Assembly: GCF_900110205.1 (NCBI RefSeq)
Contig: NZ_FOCV01000011.1
Coordinates: 62,001-126,000 of the forward strand
Length of the DNA: 64,000 nucleotides
Direction: 5' to 3'
DNA from: Rhizobium tibeticum
GTDB taxonomy: Bacteria; Pseudomonadota; Alphaproteobacteria; Rhizobiales; Rhizobiaceae
Part shown: in pieces, positions 28,120 to 37,259 of the stretch
Numbering within the stretch: position 1 is the first letter of the stretch
Layout of the letters: every line of letters starts with the position of its first letter
Position numbers and translations under genes: made by a program
The notes under the pieces: generated by a model
Seen by the model: the letters and a program-made list of their open reading frames with translations, nothing else
The model's database searches: none
Told to the model about the DNA's origin: nothing

Positions 28120-30105
28120 TCAGGCCGCCTTTGCCTTCTTGGCTTCCGCCTTGCGACGGATATCCGGCGGCGTGGCTTCGAGCCCGAGGCTTGCGATCGC
28201 CTCGTCAAGCGACATCGCGGTCTGCTCCTGGCTCCCGAGACGGCGGATATTGACCGTGCGCTCTTCCGCTTCCTTTTTGCCGCATACGATGATGACGGGA
28301 ACTTTCGTAACGGAATGTTCGCGGATCTTGTAATTGATCTTCTCGTTACGGAAGTCTGTCTCGACCGTCAGGCCGGCGTCGCGCAGTGCTGCCGCAACTT
28401 CGGCGCCATAACCATCGGCCTCGGAGGTGATCGTCGCAACCACGACTTGCTGCGGCGATACCCACAGCGGCAGGTGTCCTGCGAAGTTCTCGATCAGGAT
28501 GCCGAGGAAGCGCTCCATCGAGCCGCAGATGGCGCGATGGATCATCACCGGTTGCGTCTTTTCCGAGTTGCTGTCGATGTAGAAGGCACCGAAGCGTTCC
28601 GGCAAGTTGAAGTCGACCTGCGTCGTGCCGCACTGCCATTCGCGGCCGATGGCGTCCTTCAGCGTATATTCGAACTTCGGACCGTAGAACGCGCCCTCGC
28701 CCGGCAGAATGCCGGTCTTGATGTTGTTCGACTGCTGCTGGATTGTCTCCAGCACCTCGGTCATCACGCTTTCGGCGCGATCCCACAGGTCGTCCGAGCC
28801 GACGCGCTTTTCCGGGCGCGTTGAAAGCTTGATCGTGATCTCATCGAAGCCGAAGTCTTTGTAGACCGAAAGGATCAGATCGTTGATCTTCAGGCACTCG
28901 GCTGCCATCTGCTCGTCCGTGCAGAAGATGTGCGCATCGTCCTGCGTGAAGCCGCGCACGCGCATCAGGCCATGCAGTGCGCCTGACGGCTCGTAGCGGT
29001 GGACGGTGCCAAATTCCGCAAGGCGAATTGGTAGTTCACGATAAGACTTCAGACCGTGCTTGAAGATCTGCACGTGACCGGGGCAGTTCATCGGCTTCAG
29101 CGCGAAGACGCGGTCGTCATCCGTATCGTCGCCGGCAACGGTCACCTTGAACATGTTGTCGCGGTACCAGCCCCAGTGGCCGGACGTTTCCCAAAGCGAC
29201 TTATCAAGCACTTGCGGCGCGTTGACCTCCTGGTAGTCTTCAGCGAGGCGGCGGCGCATATAGGCGACAAGCGTCTGGAACATCCGCCATCCCTTGCCGT
29301 GCCAGAAGACGACGCCTGGACCTTCCTCCTGGAAGTGGAAGAGATCCATCTCGCGGCCGAGCCGACGATGGTCGCGCTTCTCGGCCTCGGCAAGCACGTG
29401 GAGGTAATTGTCGAGATCTGCCTGCTCGGCGAATGCCGTGCCGTAGATGCGGGTCAGCATTGGATTGTTGCTGTCACCACGCCAGTACGCGCCGGCCACT
29501 TTCATCAGCTTGAACGCCGTGCCGATCTGGCCGGTAGACGTCATGTGCGGCCCGCGGCACAGGTCGAACCAGTCGCCCTGATAATAGATCTTCAGATCCT
29601 GGCCTTTGGGAATCGCATCGACGAGCTCGACCTTGTAGCTTTCGCCCTTCGCGGCAAAGACTTCCTTGGCCTTTTCTCGCGACCAGACTTCCTTGGTGAA
29701 CGGCGCGTTGCGAGCGATAATTTCCTTCATCTTCTTTTCGATCTTTGGCAGATCGTCCGGTGTGAAGGGCTCGTTCTTTGCGAAGTCGTAGTAGAAACCG
29801 TTCTCGATGACCGGGCCGATCGTTACCTGCGTGCCGGGCCAAAGCTCCTGCACCGCTTCTGCCATGACATGGGCTGCGTCATGCCGGATCAGCTCCAGCG
29901 CGCGGCCATCGGCGCGGGTGATGATTTCGATCGTGCCTGCCGTCACCGGATCGTCAAGGTCATGCACCTGACCGTCGATCGCGATCGCGACTGCCTTCTT
30001 GGCAAGCGACTTGGAAATGGATTCTGCGACATCCTTACCGGTTGCGCCAACATCGTAGTTACGCACGGAACCATCGGGAAATGTCAGGGAAATGGATTGG
30101 GACAT
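28120..30105 (-). CDS. thrS: Threonyl-tRNA synthetase
   Basis: Charges tRNA-Thr. The 661-residue protein has the N-terminal TGS domain (residues 1-65), the second additional (editing) domain with the [10 protein letters not shown] motif and the CRGPHM segment, the class II core with motif 2 [20 protein letters not shown] and motif 3 region [15 protein letters not shown], and the C-terminal anticodon-binding domain. The start [12 protein letters not shown] at 30105 follows AAGGAGAATTCTAG. It stands as a single gene. Confidence 0.98.
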   Translation of the reverse strand: MSQSISLTFPDGSVRNYDVGATGKDVAESISKSLAKKAVAIAIDGQVHDLDDPVTAGTIEIITRADGRALELIRHDAAHVMAEAVQELWPGTQVTIGPVIENGFYYDFAKNEPFTPDDLPKIEKKMKEIIARNAPFTKEVWSREKAKEVFAAKGESYKVELVDAIPKGQDLKIYYQGDWFDLCRGPHMTSTGQIGTAFKLMKVAGAYWRGDSNNPMLTRIYGTAFAEQADLDNYLHVLAEAEKRDHRRLGREMDLFHFQEEGPGVVFWHGKGWRMFQTLVAYMRRRLAEDYQEVNAPQVLDKSLWETSGHWGWYRDNMFKVTVAGDDTDDDRVFALKPMNCPGHVQIFKHGLKSYRELPIRLAEFGTVHRYEPSGALHGLMRVRGFTQDDAHIFCTDEQMAAECLKINDLILSVYKDFGFDEITIKLSTRPEKRVGSDDLWDRAESVMTEVLETIQQQSNNIKTGILPGEGAFYGPKFEYTLKDAIGREWQCGTTQVDFNLPERFGAFYIDSNSEKTQPVMIHRAICGSMERFLGILIENFAGHLPLWVSPQQVVVATITSEADGYGAEVAAALRDAGLTVETDFRNEKINYKIREHSVTKVPVIIVCGKKEAEERTVNIRRLGSQEQTAMSLDEAIASLGLEATPPDIRRKAEAKKAKAA

Positions 30106-30227
30106 CTAGAATTCTCCTTGTCCAGTCCCGCCAACGAATGCGGGTGGTTGCAATGAAGCGCTTCGTCCGCACGAATGCGCCGCCGCCTGATACCGAGATT
30201 TGCTGCTTGAGTAAAGAAGAAGGCAGC

Positions 30228-30752
30228 TCAGCCGATCATTTCGGCAAGGCCGCGAACCGTGTTCCAGTTTCGCAGCGTACCGACGCCCATACGCTTGGTC
30301 GTCAGTGCTGAAAGCAACTTCCATTCGCTTGGTTTGCCGGCAAAATCGATCCAGAGGTCGCCATCTGTGATCGCGAGGCGCTGCTTCGGATTGGCATAAG
30401 GTCGAAGCGTCTCGATGGCCGTAGGGGCGAGTGGTCTTCGCATCACCCGTACGATGAGTTGGCTGCCCTCGCCGTCCGGAAACGGATTCGAGCCCGCAAG
30501 CTTCAACCAGTCGACACCGCTGCGCACAATGATATCGACCGGCTTGCCGTAGCGTGCATTGAACGCTGCTTCCAGCCTTGCCTCGATATCGCAGAGTTGT
30601 GTTACGTCTGCCTCAAAAACCATGTTGCCGGTTGAGACCAGCGTTCTTGGATTTCTGTAACCGACGTCGGTTGCCATGTCTCGAAGGTCAGACATCACGA
30701 CCCGGCGGCCGGGGGCAAGCACGATACTGTGCAGCAGCGCAACGTAGATCAT
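30228..30752 (-). CDS. DUF1697 domain-containing protein
   Basis: A 174-residue cytoplasmic protein of the DUF1697 family: the segment LRDMATDVGYRNPRTLVSTG and the following NMVFEAD are characteristic. Function is unknown. The ATG overlaps the stop of the small upstream ORF (ATGA at 30749-30752), suggesting coupled translation in a group with yidD. Ends about 120 bases before thrS on the same strand. Confidence 0.88.
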   Translation of the reverse strand: MIYVALLHSIVLAPGRRVVMSDLRDMATDVGYRNPRTLVSTGNMVFEADVTQLCDIEARLEAAFNARYGKPVDIIVRSGVDWLKLAGSNPFPDGEGSQLIVRVMRRPLAPTAIETLRPYANPKQRLAITDGDLWIDFAGKPSEWKLLSALTTKRMGVGTLRNWNTVRGLAEMIG

Positions 30753-30886
30753 GCCTTCCAGAACTCCGCTGCTTTGTCGGGAAGGTTTGCAAGGACGCGT
30801 TCGAATGCAGTCGCATCGACACGCCTGGCCAAGGCATCGGCGACTTCATGACAACGGCGAAATACATGAAATGCGCCCGCCGTCAT
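30749..30886 (-). CDS. Small ORF, 45 aa, coupled to yidD and DUF1697
   Basis: Between yidD and the DUF1697 gene there is a 45-codon frame starting MTAGAFHVFRRCHEVADAL and ending LPDKAAEFWKA. Its ATG overlaps the yidD stop (ATGA, 30883-30886) and its own stop overlaps the DUF1697 ATG (ATGA, 30749-30752). Two such overlaps in a row are unlikely by chance and indicate a translated gene. The sequence is amphipathic and helical, with no signal or membrane segment. There is faint resemblance to the end of DUF2267-type proteins, too weak to name it. Confidence 0.6.
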   Translation of the reverse strand: MTAGAFHVFRRCHEVADALARRVDATAFERVLANLPDKAAEFWKA

Positions 30887-31287
30887 CTCTCAGCCCGCTT
30901 GCGCCCAAGCGCGAAATAGCGCCAGGGCGTCCACCAGTGCAAGCGCTCACCGAGCTGGCCGGGGACCGGGTCGAGCCCGCTCGTGCCTCCCGGCCCGCAG
31001 CGTGCGACGCGAAACAATGTCATCCATCCGCCGCTCCACAGCCCATGCCGCGCGACCGCCTCGTAGCCATATTCCGAGCAGGTCGGGATGTGCCGGCAGG
31101 AATTGCCGACAAAGCCGGAGAGTGTCAACTGATAAAGGCGGATAAAACCCATACCGAGCAATCGGCCGGGTGTCTTGCGAAACGGGCCGGAATAGTTACG
31201 GGAGTAGAGGGCTGTTCGCTGGCGCGGCGCGGCGGCGCCACCTTCGTCTTCGCCATCATCTCGGCTTATGGAGCAGAAGTCGCACAT
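30883..31287 (-). CDS. yidD: Membrane protein insertion efficiency factor YidD
   Basis: A 134-residue protein; YidD assists YidC-mediated membrane protein insertion. The conserved core is IRLYQLTLSGFVGNSCRHIP and TCSEYGYEAVARHG, with the three cysteines (SCRHIPTC and RCGPGG) typical of the family, then WWTPWRYFALG. The N-terminal 30 residues are hydrophilic and not conserved; a later start is possible. It follows the NifU-like gene by 12 bases and overlaps the small ORF. Confidence 0.93.
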   Translation of the reverse strand: MCDFCSISRDDGEDEGGAAAPRQRTALYSRNYSGPFRKTPGRLLGMGFIRLYQLTLSGFVGNSCRHIPTCSEYGYEAVARHGLWSGGWMTLFRVARCGPGGTSGLDPVPGQLGERLHWWTPWRYFALGRKRAER

Positions 31288-31299
31288 CGGTATTGCCGC

Positions 31300-31746
31300 T
31301 TAGGCCTCGACGGTTTCGGCGCGTCTGGCTTCGATCTGGCCGATTGCATCGACGACGGCGTCGAAGGTCAGCATCGTGGAAGCATGTCGTGCCTTGTAAT
31401 CTTTCACGGGGCGGAGATAGCGCATGTCCTCGAACCGGCCTTCCGGGCCCTCGCCGTCCGCCTTCAGCATTACAAGCATGTCCTCGCGCGCCTTGCGCAA
31501 TTCCGTCGCGTTCGCGCCGACGACATGGCGCGCCATGATCGAAGAGGATGCCTGTCCAAGCGCGCAGGCTTTGACGTCATGCGCAAATCCGGTCACCGTA
31601 TCGCCATCCATCTTTAGCCAGATCTTGACCTTGGAGCCGCAGAGCTTGGAATGCGCCTGGGCGCTGGCGTCGGCATCCGGCAGGCTGCCGATCAGCGGAA
31701 TGTTGCCCGCAAATTCGAGGATTTTGCTGTTGTAAATATCGTCCAT
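31300..31746 (-). CDS. NifU/IscU-like iron-sulfur scaffold protein, variant
   Basis: A 148-residue protein of the IscU/NifU N-terminal family, starting MDDIYNSKILEFAGNIP. Two of the three cluster-ligand cysteines are visible, Cys36 in KLCGSKV and Cys61 in KACALGQASSS. The third ligand position, in YKARHASTML (about residue 121), is His instead of Cys. Rhizobial proteins of this group are annotated as iron-sulfur cluster assembly scaffolds; with only two cysteines and a histidine, its cluster chemistry may differ. A longer frame from 31815 was rejected. First gene of the yidD group. Confidence 0.82.
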   Translation of the reverse strand: MDDIYNSKILEFAGNIPLIGSLPDADASAQAHSKLCGSKVKIWLKMDGDTVTGFAHDVKACALGQASSSIMARHVVGANATELRKAREDMLVMLKADGEGPEGRFEDMRYLRPVKDYKARHASTMLTFDAVVDAIGQIEARRAETVEA

Positions 31747-32053
31747 CGTGGATTCCGCTCCAGACTTCATGCGGATCGGCGCCTCAAAACTCATTGTAGC
31801 ACAAAAGAAAAACACAGCGTGTCGTGCCGGGAGACTTACATAAGGATGCCGTTTTCCTATATGTATGTCGTTCGAAGGCCAGAAAAATGCAATGGTCTTG
31901 GCTACGTTTGATTGGGAAACCGTGCCGGAAGGGCATCAATTCGAGCCCTGAAAGCCCCGGAGCCTGCCAAAGGTGCATGAATTCCCTTGAGTGGAATTGC
32001 CAGTGGCTAGTCCGAAAGACGGTCCGCAAAAGCGGACCAGGAGACTGTTACAT
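31747..32053. other. Intergenic region and folE leader
   Basis: This 307-base gap between the divergent scaffold gene and folE must hold both promoters. AT-rich tracts occur near 31795-31815 and 31840-31895. The only clear structure is the hairpin at 32021-32038 just before the folE ribosome binding site. I see no convincing coding frame. Confidence 0.6.
32021..32038 (+). promoter_or_regulatory. Leader hairpin before folE ribosome binding site
   Basis: Perfect 7-bp stem GGTCCGC (32021-32027) and GCGGACC (32032-32038) with an AAAA loop, ending one base before AGGAGAC, the folE ribosome binding site. It could shield or expose the site or protect the 5' end. No known riboswitch consensus was recognised. 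Confidence 0.4.
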
Positions 32054-32674
32054 ATGGACGCCATAATCAAGAATTTTCCGCAGACCCCCGCCGATCTAGA
32101 AGCCGATCGGCCCAGCCAGAAAGAAGCTGAGGACGCCGTCCGCACGCTCTTGCGTTGGGCCGGCGACGATCCGTCACGAGAAGGTCTCCTGGATACTCCG
32201 GCTCGCGTGGCCAAGGCCTATCGCGAACTTTTCGCCGGCTATGATATGGACCCGGAAGACGTGCTTGGCCGCACCTTCGAAGAGGTCGCCGGCTATGACG
32301 ACATGGTCCTGGTGAGGGACATTCCCTTCTTCTCCCATTGCGAACACCACATGGTTCCGATCATCGGCAAGGCCCATGTCGCCTACATGCCCGACGGCAA
32401 GGTGCTCGGCCTATCGAAGATCGCCCGCGTCGTCGAGATCTACGGTCGCCGCCTGCAAACTCAGGAAACTATGACCGCCCAGATTGCGAAGGCGATCGAC
32501 GACACGCTGGCGCCGCGCGGTGTTGCAGTCATGATCGAGGCTGAACACATGTGCATGGCGATGCGCGGCGTGCAAAAGCAGGGCTCGACCACATTGACGA
32601 CAACATTTACCGGAACGTTCAAAACTGAGCCGGCTGATCAAGCCCGATTCATGACCATGGTCCGGAGCCGCTGA
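32054..32674 (+). CDS. folE: GTP cyclohydrolase I
   Basis: Converts GTP to dihydroneopterin triphosphate for folate synthesis. The ATG at 32054 gives a 206-residue protein; upstream frame to 31991 is not supported. Zinc and active-site motifs: [20 protein letters not shown] (zinc Cys and catalytic His), [21 protein letters not shown], and the second zinc Cys in [17 protein letters not shown] lies about 10 bases upstream. hisI follows 26 bases later on the same strand. Confidence 0.97.
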   Translation: MDAIIKNFPQTPADLEADRPSQKEAEDAVRTLLRWAGDDPSREGLLDTPARVAKAYRELFAGYDMDPEDVLGRTFEEVAGYDDMVLVRDIPFFSHCEHHMVPIIGKAHVAYMPDGKVLGLSKIARVVEIYGRRLQTQETMTAQIAKAIDDTLAPRGVAVMIEAEHMCMAMRGVQKQGSTTLTTTFTGTFKTEPADQARFMTMVRSR

Positions 32675-32700
32675 TTACGGCTTCGATTGAGAAAGCCGCG

Positions 32701-33159
32701 ATGATGCCCTTTGCATTCAATGCACCGTCCGACGACAAATCCGAACTCGAGGACGCGGGCGACTTCACGCCGCGGTTCGACGATCGCGGCCTGATCACTG
32801 CGATCGTCACCGATGCCGCCGATGGCGAGTTGCTGATGGTGGCGCATATGAATGCACAGGCCCTCGCCCTGACCATACAGACGGGAAAGGCCCACTACTT
32901 CAGCCGCTCGCGTGGCAAGCTCTGGATCAAGGGCGAAACATCGGGCAACACCCAGATGGTCAGGGAAATCCGGACGGATTGCGATCAGGATGCCATCTGG
33001 CTGAAGGTCGAGGTAGCTGGCCACGATGCCACCTGTCACACTGGCCGCCGGTCCTGCTTCTATAGAACCGTCAAACTCGAAGGCGGCAAGCCGATGCTCG
33101 AAATCGTCGATGACGAGCTCCAGTTCGACCCAAATGAAGTTTACGGAAAAGAGTCGTAA
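32701..33159 (+). CDS. hisI: Phosphoribosyl-AMP cyclohydrolase
   Basis: Third step of histidine synthesis: opens the adenine ring of PR-AMP. The 152-residue monofunctional enzyme has [33 protein letters not shown] with the motif DCDQDA, and zinc ligands in [11 protein letters not shown]. There is no fused HisE. Tandem ATGs at 32701 and 32704 are equally possible. Located just after folE, an order seen in other rhizobia. Confidence 0.97.
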   Translation: MMPFAFNAPSDDKSELEDAGDFTPRFDDRGLITAIVTDAADGELLMVAHMNAQALALTIQTGKAHYFSRSRGKLWIKGETSGNTQMVREIRTDCDQDAIWLKVEVAGHDATCHTGRRSCFYRTVKLEGGKPMLEIVDDELQFDPNEVYGKES

Positions 33160-33249
33160 GAACGGGCAATTGCCACTTATTGGGCCAAAAGCTACGCCTA
33201 TATACGAATTGGAAAGGGAGACGGGACACTAATATACTCACCTGATTAT

Positions 33250-34242
33250 TTGCCGGGAGGGAGGCGCGCCATGCTTAATTGGGGTTTGTACCGCCAAAGC
33301 TCTGAGGCAGGCACGTCCAACACCAGCACTCCGGCATCGCCAGATATGAGCGTCCCCAGGACTCCCGAGCCTACTCCCAAGAAAACCAAGCTTGCTCTCG
33401 CGCTCGGCGGCGGCGCCGCACGCGGCTGGGCCCATATAGGCGTCCTGCGCGCCTTGGATGAAGAAGGCATCGAGATCGGCATGGTCGCCGGAACCTCAAT
33501 CGGCGCCCTCGTCGGTGGATGCTATCTGGCCGGCAAGCTGGATGAACTCGAGGCCTTCGCCCGTTCGCTGACGATGCGGCGCATTGCAAGCCTGCTTGAC
33601 CTCACAATCGGCGGCAGTGGCTTGTTCGGCGGCATGCGGTTGACGAAACGCATGCAGGAGCATCTGGAAGGCCTGAATGTCGAAGATCTGGACCGGCCGT
33701 TCGTGGCTGTTGCCGCCGAGGTAAACACCGGGCATGAGGTCTGGATCGCCAACGGCTCATTGATTACGGCGCTTCGCGCCTCCTATGCCCTGCCCGGCAT
33801 TTTCGAACCCATTCGCAGCAATCAGCGGACGCTCGTCGACGGCGCGCTGGTCAATCCGGTTCCTGTTTCCGTCTGCCGCGCCTATGAGCAACCGCTCGTG
33901 GTCGCCGTCAACCTGAACTACGACCTTTATGGTCGGTCAGCCGTCGTCCGGCACAATGCCACCCTCTCGCCGTCTGAAGTGCATCGGCGCGAAGAGGTGC
34001 CCTATGCCAGGCTCGGCATGACTGGTGTGATGGTGCAGGCTTTCAACATCATCCAGGACAGGATTGCGCGTGCGCGCCTTGCGGGCGATCCGCCGGATAT
34101 ATCGCTTCAGCCGCGCCTCGGCGATATCGGCCTGTCCGAATTCCATCGCGCTGGAGAAGCGATCGAGCGCGGCTACGATGAAGCCAAGCTGAGGCTTCCC
34201 GAGCTGAAACGGATGCAGGAACTATTCGCCGGCTCCCTCTAG
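33250..34242 (+). CDS. Patatin-like phospholipase family protein (RssA-like)
   Basis: A 330-residue serine hydrolase. The oxyanion loop is LALGGGAARGWAHIGVL, the nucleophile Ser lies in GTSIGALVGG, and the catalytic Asp in VDGALVNPVPV, so the Ser-Asp dyad is complete. No signal peptide; a proline-rich 45-residue N-terminal stretch precedes the domain. RssA-type members are cytoplasmic with unknown lipid substrates. ATG 33250 was kept, but a start nearer the domain is possible. Convergent with the CBS gene. Confidence 0.9.
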   Translation: MPGGRRAMLNWGLYRQSSEAGTSNTSTPASPDMSVPRTPEPTPKKTKLALALGGGAARGWAHIGVLRALDEEGIEIGMVAGTSIGALVGGCYLAGKLDELEAFARSLTMRRIASLLDLTIGGSGLFGGMRLTKRMQEHLEGLNVEDLDRPFVAVAAEVNTGHEVWIANGSLITALRASYALPGIFEPIRSNQRTLVDGALVNPVPVSVCRAYEQPLVVAVNLNYDLYGRSAVVRHNATLSPSEVHRREEVPYARLGMTGVMVQAFNIIQDRIARARLAGDPPDISLQPRLGDIGLSEFHRAGEAIERGYDEAKLRLPELKRMQELFAGSL

Positions 34243-34257
34243 GCACCGGCGAAGCAT

Positions 34258-34692
34258 TCAGCCGGCGATGTAGGCTTTGATCTGCTCGGCTTCCAGTTCG
34301 ACTTCCGCGATACGCGTCTTCACGACGTCACCAATCGAGATGATACCGGCGAGCTTGCCGTTGGTTTCAACCGGAACGTGGCGGAAGCGGCGGCTTGTCA
34401 TCAGCCCCATCAGGTCATTCACGGTTGAATCTTCATGGCACCGGTAAACCTTTGCAGTCATCAATGAGGCAACGGGCTGATCGAGACAGGCGGCTCCCGC
34501 CTTGGCGATCGCGTGCACGACATCGCGCTCCGTGAAAATCCCGGAAATCTTGTTCTCCATCCCGACGATGACGATAGCGCCGATCTTTTTCTTGCTGAGA
34601 ATCACAGCCGCTTCGGAAACGGTCGTGTTCGGCCCGGCGGTTACGACATCCCTGCCCTTTGCGTCGAGTATGGCCTTGACTGAATTGGACAT
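34258..34692 (-). CDS. CBS domain-containing protein
   Basis: A 144-residue protein made of two CBS motifs, roughly residues 10-65 (VTAGPNTTVSEAAVILSKKK, then AIVIVG) and 78-135 (SLMTAKVYRCHEDSTVNDLM, then HVPVETNGKLAGIISIGDVV). Such free-standing pairs bind adenosine nucleotides and act as regulatory modules. The ATG at 34692 follows GGAGG; upstream extension to 34722 was rejected. Partner protein unknown. Confidence 0.92.
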   Translation of the reverse strand: MSNSVKAILDAKGRDVVTAGPNTTVSEAAVILSKKKIGAIVIVGMENKISGIFTERDVVHAIAKAGAACLDQPVASLMTAKVYRCHEDSTVNDLMGLMTSRRFRHVPVETNGKLAGIISIGDVVKTRIAEVELEAEQIKAYIAG

Positions 34693-34795
34693 TTTGAACC
34701 TCCTATGTCGAAAGTGAAGCACTTCAACTGATCACAGGCATCCGCGGCGGTCTCTCCTCCCATCACGGATCAGTTCGGATGGTGCACTCCAATCT

Positions 34796-35563
34796 TCAAG
34801 ATTGCAATATATCCGATGTCTCTGAAGTTAGCGGCTCCTCGGGCGGTTCCCGGTCAAAAAGACCGAAGAGAACGAAGCCGAAAATGAATCCTCCGATGTG
34901 GGCGTCCCAAGCGATTGCCTGTGACCCGTCGCCGATCAACGGGACGCCGACAGCAATCAGCAGATTGCCCACGAACCAGAAGAGAATGAATGCGACGACC
35001 GTGCGGCTGCGAAACGCTTCGAGCATCGAAAGACGCGCATTGAGATGCGCCGGCCGGGCAATCCGCTGTTCCGGTGGGAATGCAAAGCGGCAGGCGGCGC
35101 CCATCAAGCCGGACACCACCCCGGACGCGCCGATCAGCAACGTGGCCTCTCCCCAATTCAGGGCCGCATGGAGAGCGGCCGACGCGATCGCGGATAGCAC
35201 CCAGAAGGTTACAAATCGGAACGCGCCAATTCGGCGCGCCACCGGCGTGCCAAAGGCCATCAGCCATAGCCCGTTGAAAACGATATGCTCTATGCTGCCG
35301 TGAAGGAACGAATAGGTGATCGGCGTCCAGAGAAGTTGTGGCCCCTGCTCCGACAACGGCGTGATGTACCGCAGCGGAATAAAGCCGAAATTGAAGAACA
35401 GCCAGTCGAGACCGTTGCCAGATAAAAACAGTGATTGAACGGCGTATATCAGCCCCAATAGCGCAAGTGCTGCTAGCACCGGGCGTGGAAGATTGAAGAT
35501 GGGCGACGGCGGCGGCGCCGGAGGCTCCATCGCCGCTTGCGGCTCGACCGAGTGCTCGTTCAT
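34796..35563 (-). CDS. Rhomboid family intramembrane serine protease
   Basis: A 255-residue membrane protein with six hydrophobic segments after a proline-rich cytoplasmic start (MNEHSVEPQ). The catalytic Ser lies in IGASGVVSGLMGA, the catalytic His in AWDAHIGGFIFGF, and the oxyanion Asn in HIVFNGLWL, so the protease should be active. Rhomboids cut transmembrane segments of other proteins; the substrate here is not known. Starts at 35563; an upstream frame to 35611 is weaker. A T-run hairpin lies upstream on the same strand. Confidence 0.92.
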   Translation of the reverse strand: MNEHSVEPQAAMEPPAPPPSPIFNLPRPVLAALALLGLIYAVQSLFLSGNGLDWLFFNFGFIPLRYITPLSEQGPQLLWTPITYSFLHGSIEHIVFNGLWLMAFGTPVARRIGAFRFVTFWVLSAIASAALHAALNWGEATLLIGASGVVSGLMGAACRFAFPPEQRIARPAHLNARLSMLEAFRSRTVVAFILFWFVGNLLIAVGVPLIGDGSQAIAWDAHIGGFIFGFVLFGLFDREPPEEPLTSETSDILQS

Positions 35564-35610
35564 CTTCGTCCTCGCTTGATTGCGGCACAGCCTTACAGGA
35601 CGAAACGTCA

Positions 35611-35640
35611 AAAAAAAAGCCGTCCGGCAGACCGGACGGC
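35611..35640 (-). terminator. Orphan Rho-independent terminator, possible small RNA 3' end
   Basis: Perfect 9-bp stem GCCGTCCGG (35619-35627) and CCGGACGGC (35632-35640), loop CAGA; on the minus strand it is followed by nine T residues (35610-35618). There is no recognisable minus-strand gene directly upstream of it (35641-35858), so it most likely ends a small RNA or a short leader transcript ahead of the rhomboid gene. Confidence 0.75.
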
Positions 35641-35858
35641 CTTCGAGCGTCTAGGGATAGACCCGCGCCCGACAGTCCGTGCTGAACTTCCCGAAGGCAG
35701 GAAGCTGTGAGGAAACACTGCCACGGCACGGCTGGCGGCTCAATCGAAACCCTTCATTAACCTTAACTGCCGCGAGCTGGCATGAAATGCGCAGGGCATC
35801 AAACGACACGGGCCATGACGGCTGTGTTTTGATCCAAAGTGAAACAGCCGGTGCCGTA

Positions 35859-36512
35859 ATGCGTCTCAAAACCACGATCGACCTGTTCGAATATTGGAAT
35901 CGCCTCCGCGGCCAGGACCTTGCGCCGCTGAGATCGCAGGTCGAGCCAACGGATTTGCGGCAGATTCTGTCGAGTGTGTTTCTCCTCGAAACAAGCGAGA
36001 CGGGTCGCGTCGCGTTCCGTCTTGCCGGAACACGCATTTGCGATCTCTTTGGTCGCGATCTCGGTGGCGCCCCGTTTTCCGAACTCTGGGCCTACGGGAA
36101 TGATGATATCGAACACACAGCGGCCGGCGTCATGACGCACGCGATCCCCGCGTTGCTCAACGCCACGGGGTTCACCGCGGCCGGTCATCGTGCCTGCTTC
36201 GAAATCATCCTGCTGCCAATACGCCGCGACGACGGCGAATGCGACAAGCTACTGGGCGCCATCGCTCCCGCGGCCGCGGTAAGCTGGCTCGAAGTCGTGC
36301 CGCTCCAGTTCCTCGCTCTCGATCGCAGCCGATTGCTGCACGAACGGCTTGGCGGCGATGAGGAGCCTAATGACACGGAGTTCGACGACCAGCACACGCT
36401 ATACGCGCGCCCACCCTCGATCGCCGATACAATGCGACGCGTCATGTCTAGTCTATTTGTTGAAGCCGACGGTCCTGGTGTTCCGGTCCGACACAACCGA
36501 TTGCGTGCGTAG
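35859..36512 (+). CDS. PAS_5 domain-containing protein
   Basis: A 217-residue cytoplasmic protein of the PAS_5 family frequent in Rhizobiales. The start MRLKTTIDLFEYWNRLRG and the following RSQVEPTDLRQILSSVFLLE with VAFRLAGTRICDLFG mark the domain, which covers about residues 5-160. No output domain is present. Family members are mostly uncharacterised. An open frame back to 35679 covers the intergenic region only. The PilZ gene follows on the same strand after 78 bases. Confidence 0.85.
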   Translation: MRLKTTIDLFEYWNRLRGQDLAPLRSQVEPTDLRQILSSVFLLETSETGRVAFRLAGTRICDLFGRDLGGAPFSELWAYGNDDIEHTAAGVMTHAIPALLNATGFTAAGHRACFEIILLPIRRDDGECDKLLGAIAPAAAVSWLEVVPLQFLALDRSRLLHERLGGDEEPNDTEFDDQHTLYARPPSIADTMRRVMSSLFVEADGPGVPVRHNRLRA

Positions 36513-36590
36513 AGGACGAACCTGAACAACCTTCTGTTAAGGGATTGCGGGTAATGATCGGCCGGTTGTATTTTATGAAGAAGCCCTTTG

Positions 36591-37202
36591 ATGCACGCGT
36601 TCCAGCAAGTTCAGACGCAACGGACTGCGCCTCGCCTCGAACAAGGTGCCTTTCAACGCGTACCCATTAACATGCAGGGCCGGCTGATGCTGGCGAACTA
36701 CGAGGAATTTGAGTGCCTGGTGATCGACATGTCGCCGGGCGACATGTACGTGACTTGCCAGGGGCGTCCTCGCGCCAATGAGCGTGTCGTGGCCTACATC
36801 GACCACCTCGGACGCGTCGAAGGCTATGTGCAGACGGTCGACGGTCGTGGTTTCTCCATGTCGATCCACGCGACCGAACGTAAGCGCGAGAAGCTCGCGG
36901 CGCAGCTCACCTGGCTCGCAAACAAGCATGAGCTCGGCCTTCCGGAAGACCGCCGCCACGACCGCCTGACGCCGCGTGAGACCAAGACCGAGATCACCTT
37001 GGAAGACGGCGCCCGCTACAGCTGCCGCATCATGGACTTGTCGCTTTCCGGCGCCGCAGTCGATGTCGAGGTGCGTCCGCCGATTGGGACGCCTCTCCGT
37101 CTCGGCAATATGCGCGGCCGCGTTGTGCGCCATTTCGTGGAAGGTGTCGCGATCGAGTTCCTGTCGATCCAATCGCGGGAAACGCTCCGCGAATTTCTCT
37201 GA
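36591..37202 (+). CDS. PilZ domain protein with two PilZ-like units
   Basis: A 203-residue protein. The first unit is degenerate: QRVPINMQGRLML with VIDMSPGDMYVTC. The second, from about residue 120, has RRHDRLTPRE and the D/N-x-S-x-x-G motif as DLSLSGAAVD, the usual cyclic-di-GMP binding signature. It may therefore sense cyclic-di-GMP; a role in polysaccharide or motility control is inference from family. A TTG at 36588 directly precedes the ATG and could also be used. Likely in one transcript with the PAS gene. Confidence 0.85.
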   Translation: MHAFQQVQTQRTAPRLEQGAFQRVPINMQGRLMLANYEEFECLVIDMSPGDMYVTCQGRPRANERVVAYIDHLGRVEGYVQTVDGRGFSMSIHATERKREKLAAQLTWLANKHELGLPEDRRHDRLTPRETKTEITLEDGARYSCRIMDLSLSGAAVDVEVRPPIGTPLRLGNMRGRVVRHFVEGVAIEFLSIQSRETLREFL

Positions 37203-37259
37203 TCGCTGTCACAGTCGCGTCGCGCACGTAATGCATGAGGCTGCCGCAACAGGTGGCGT

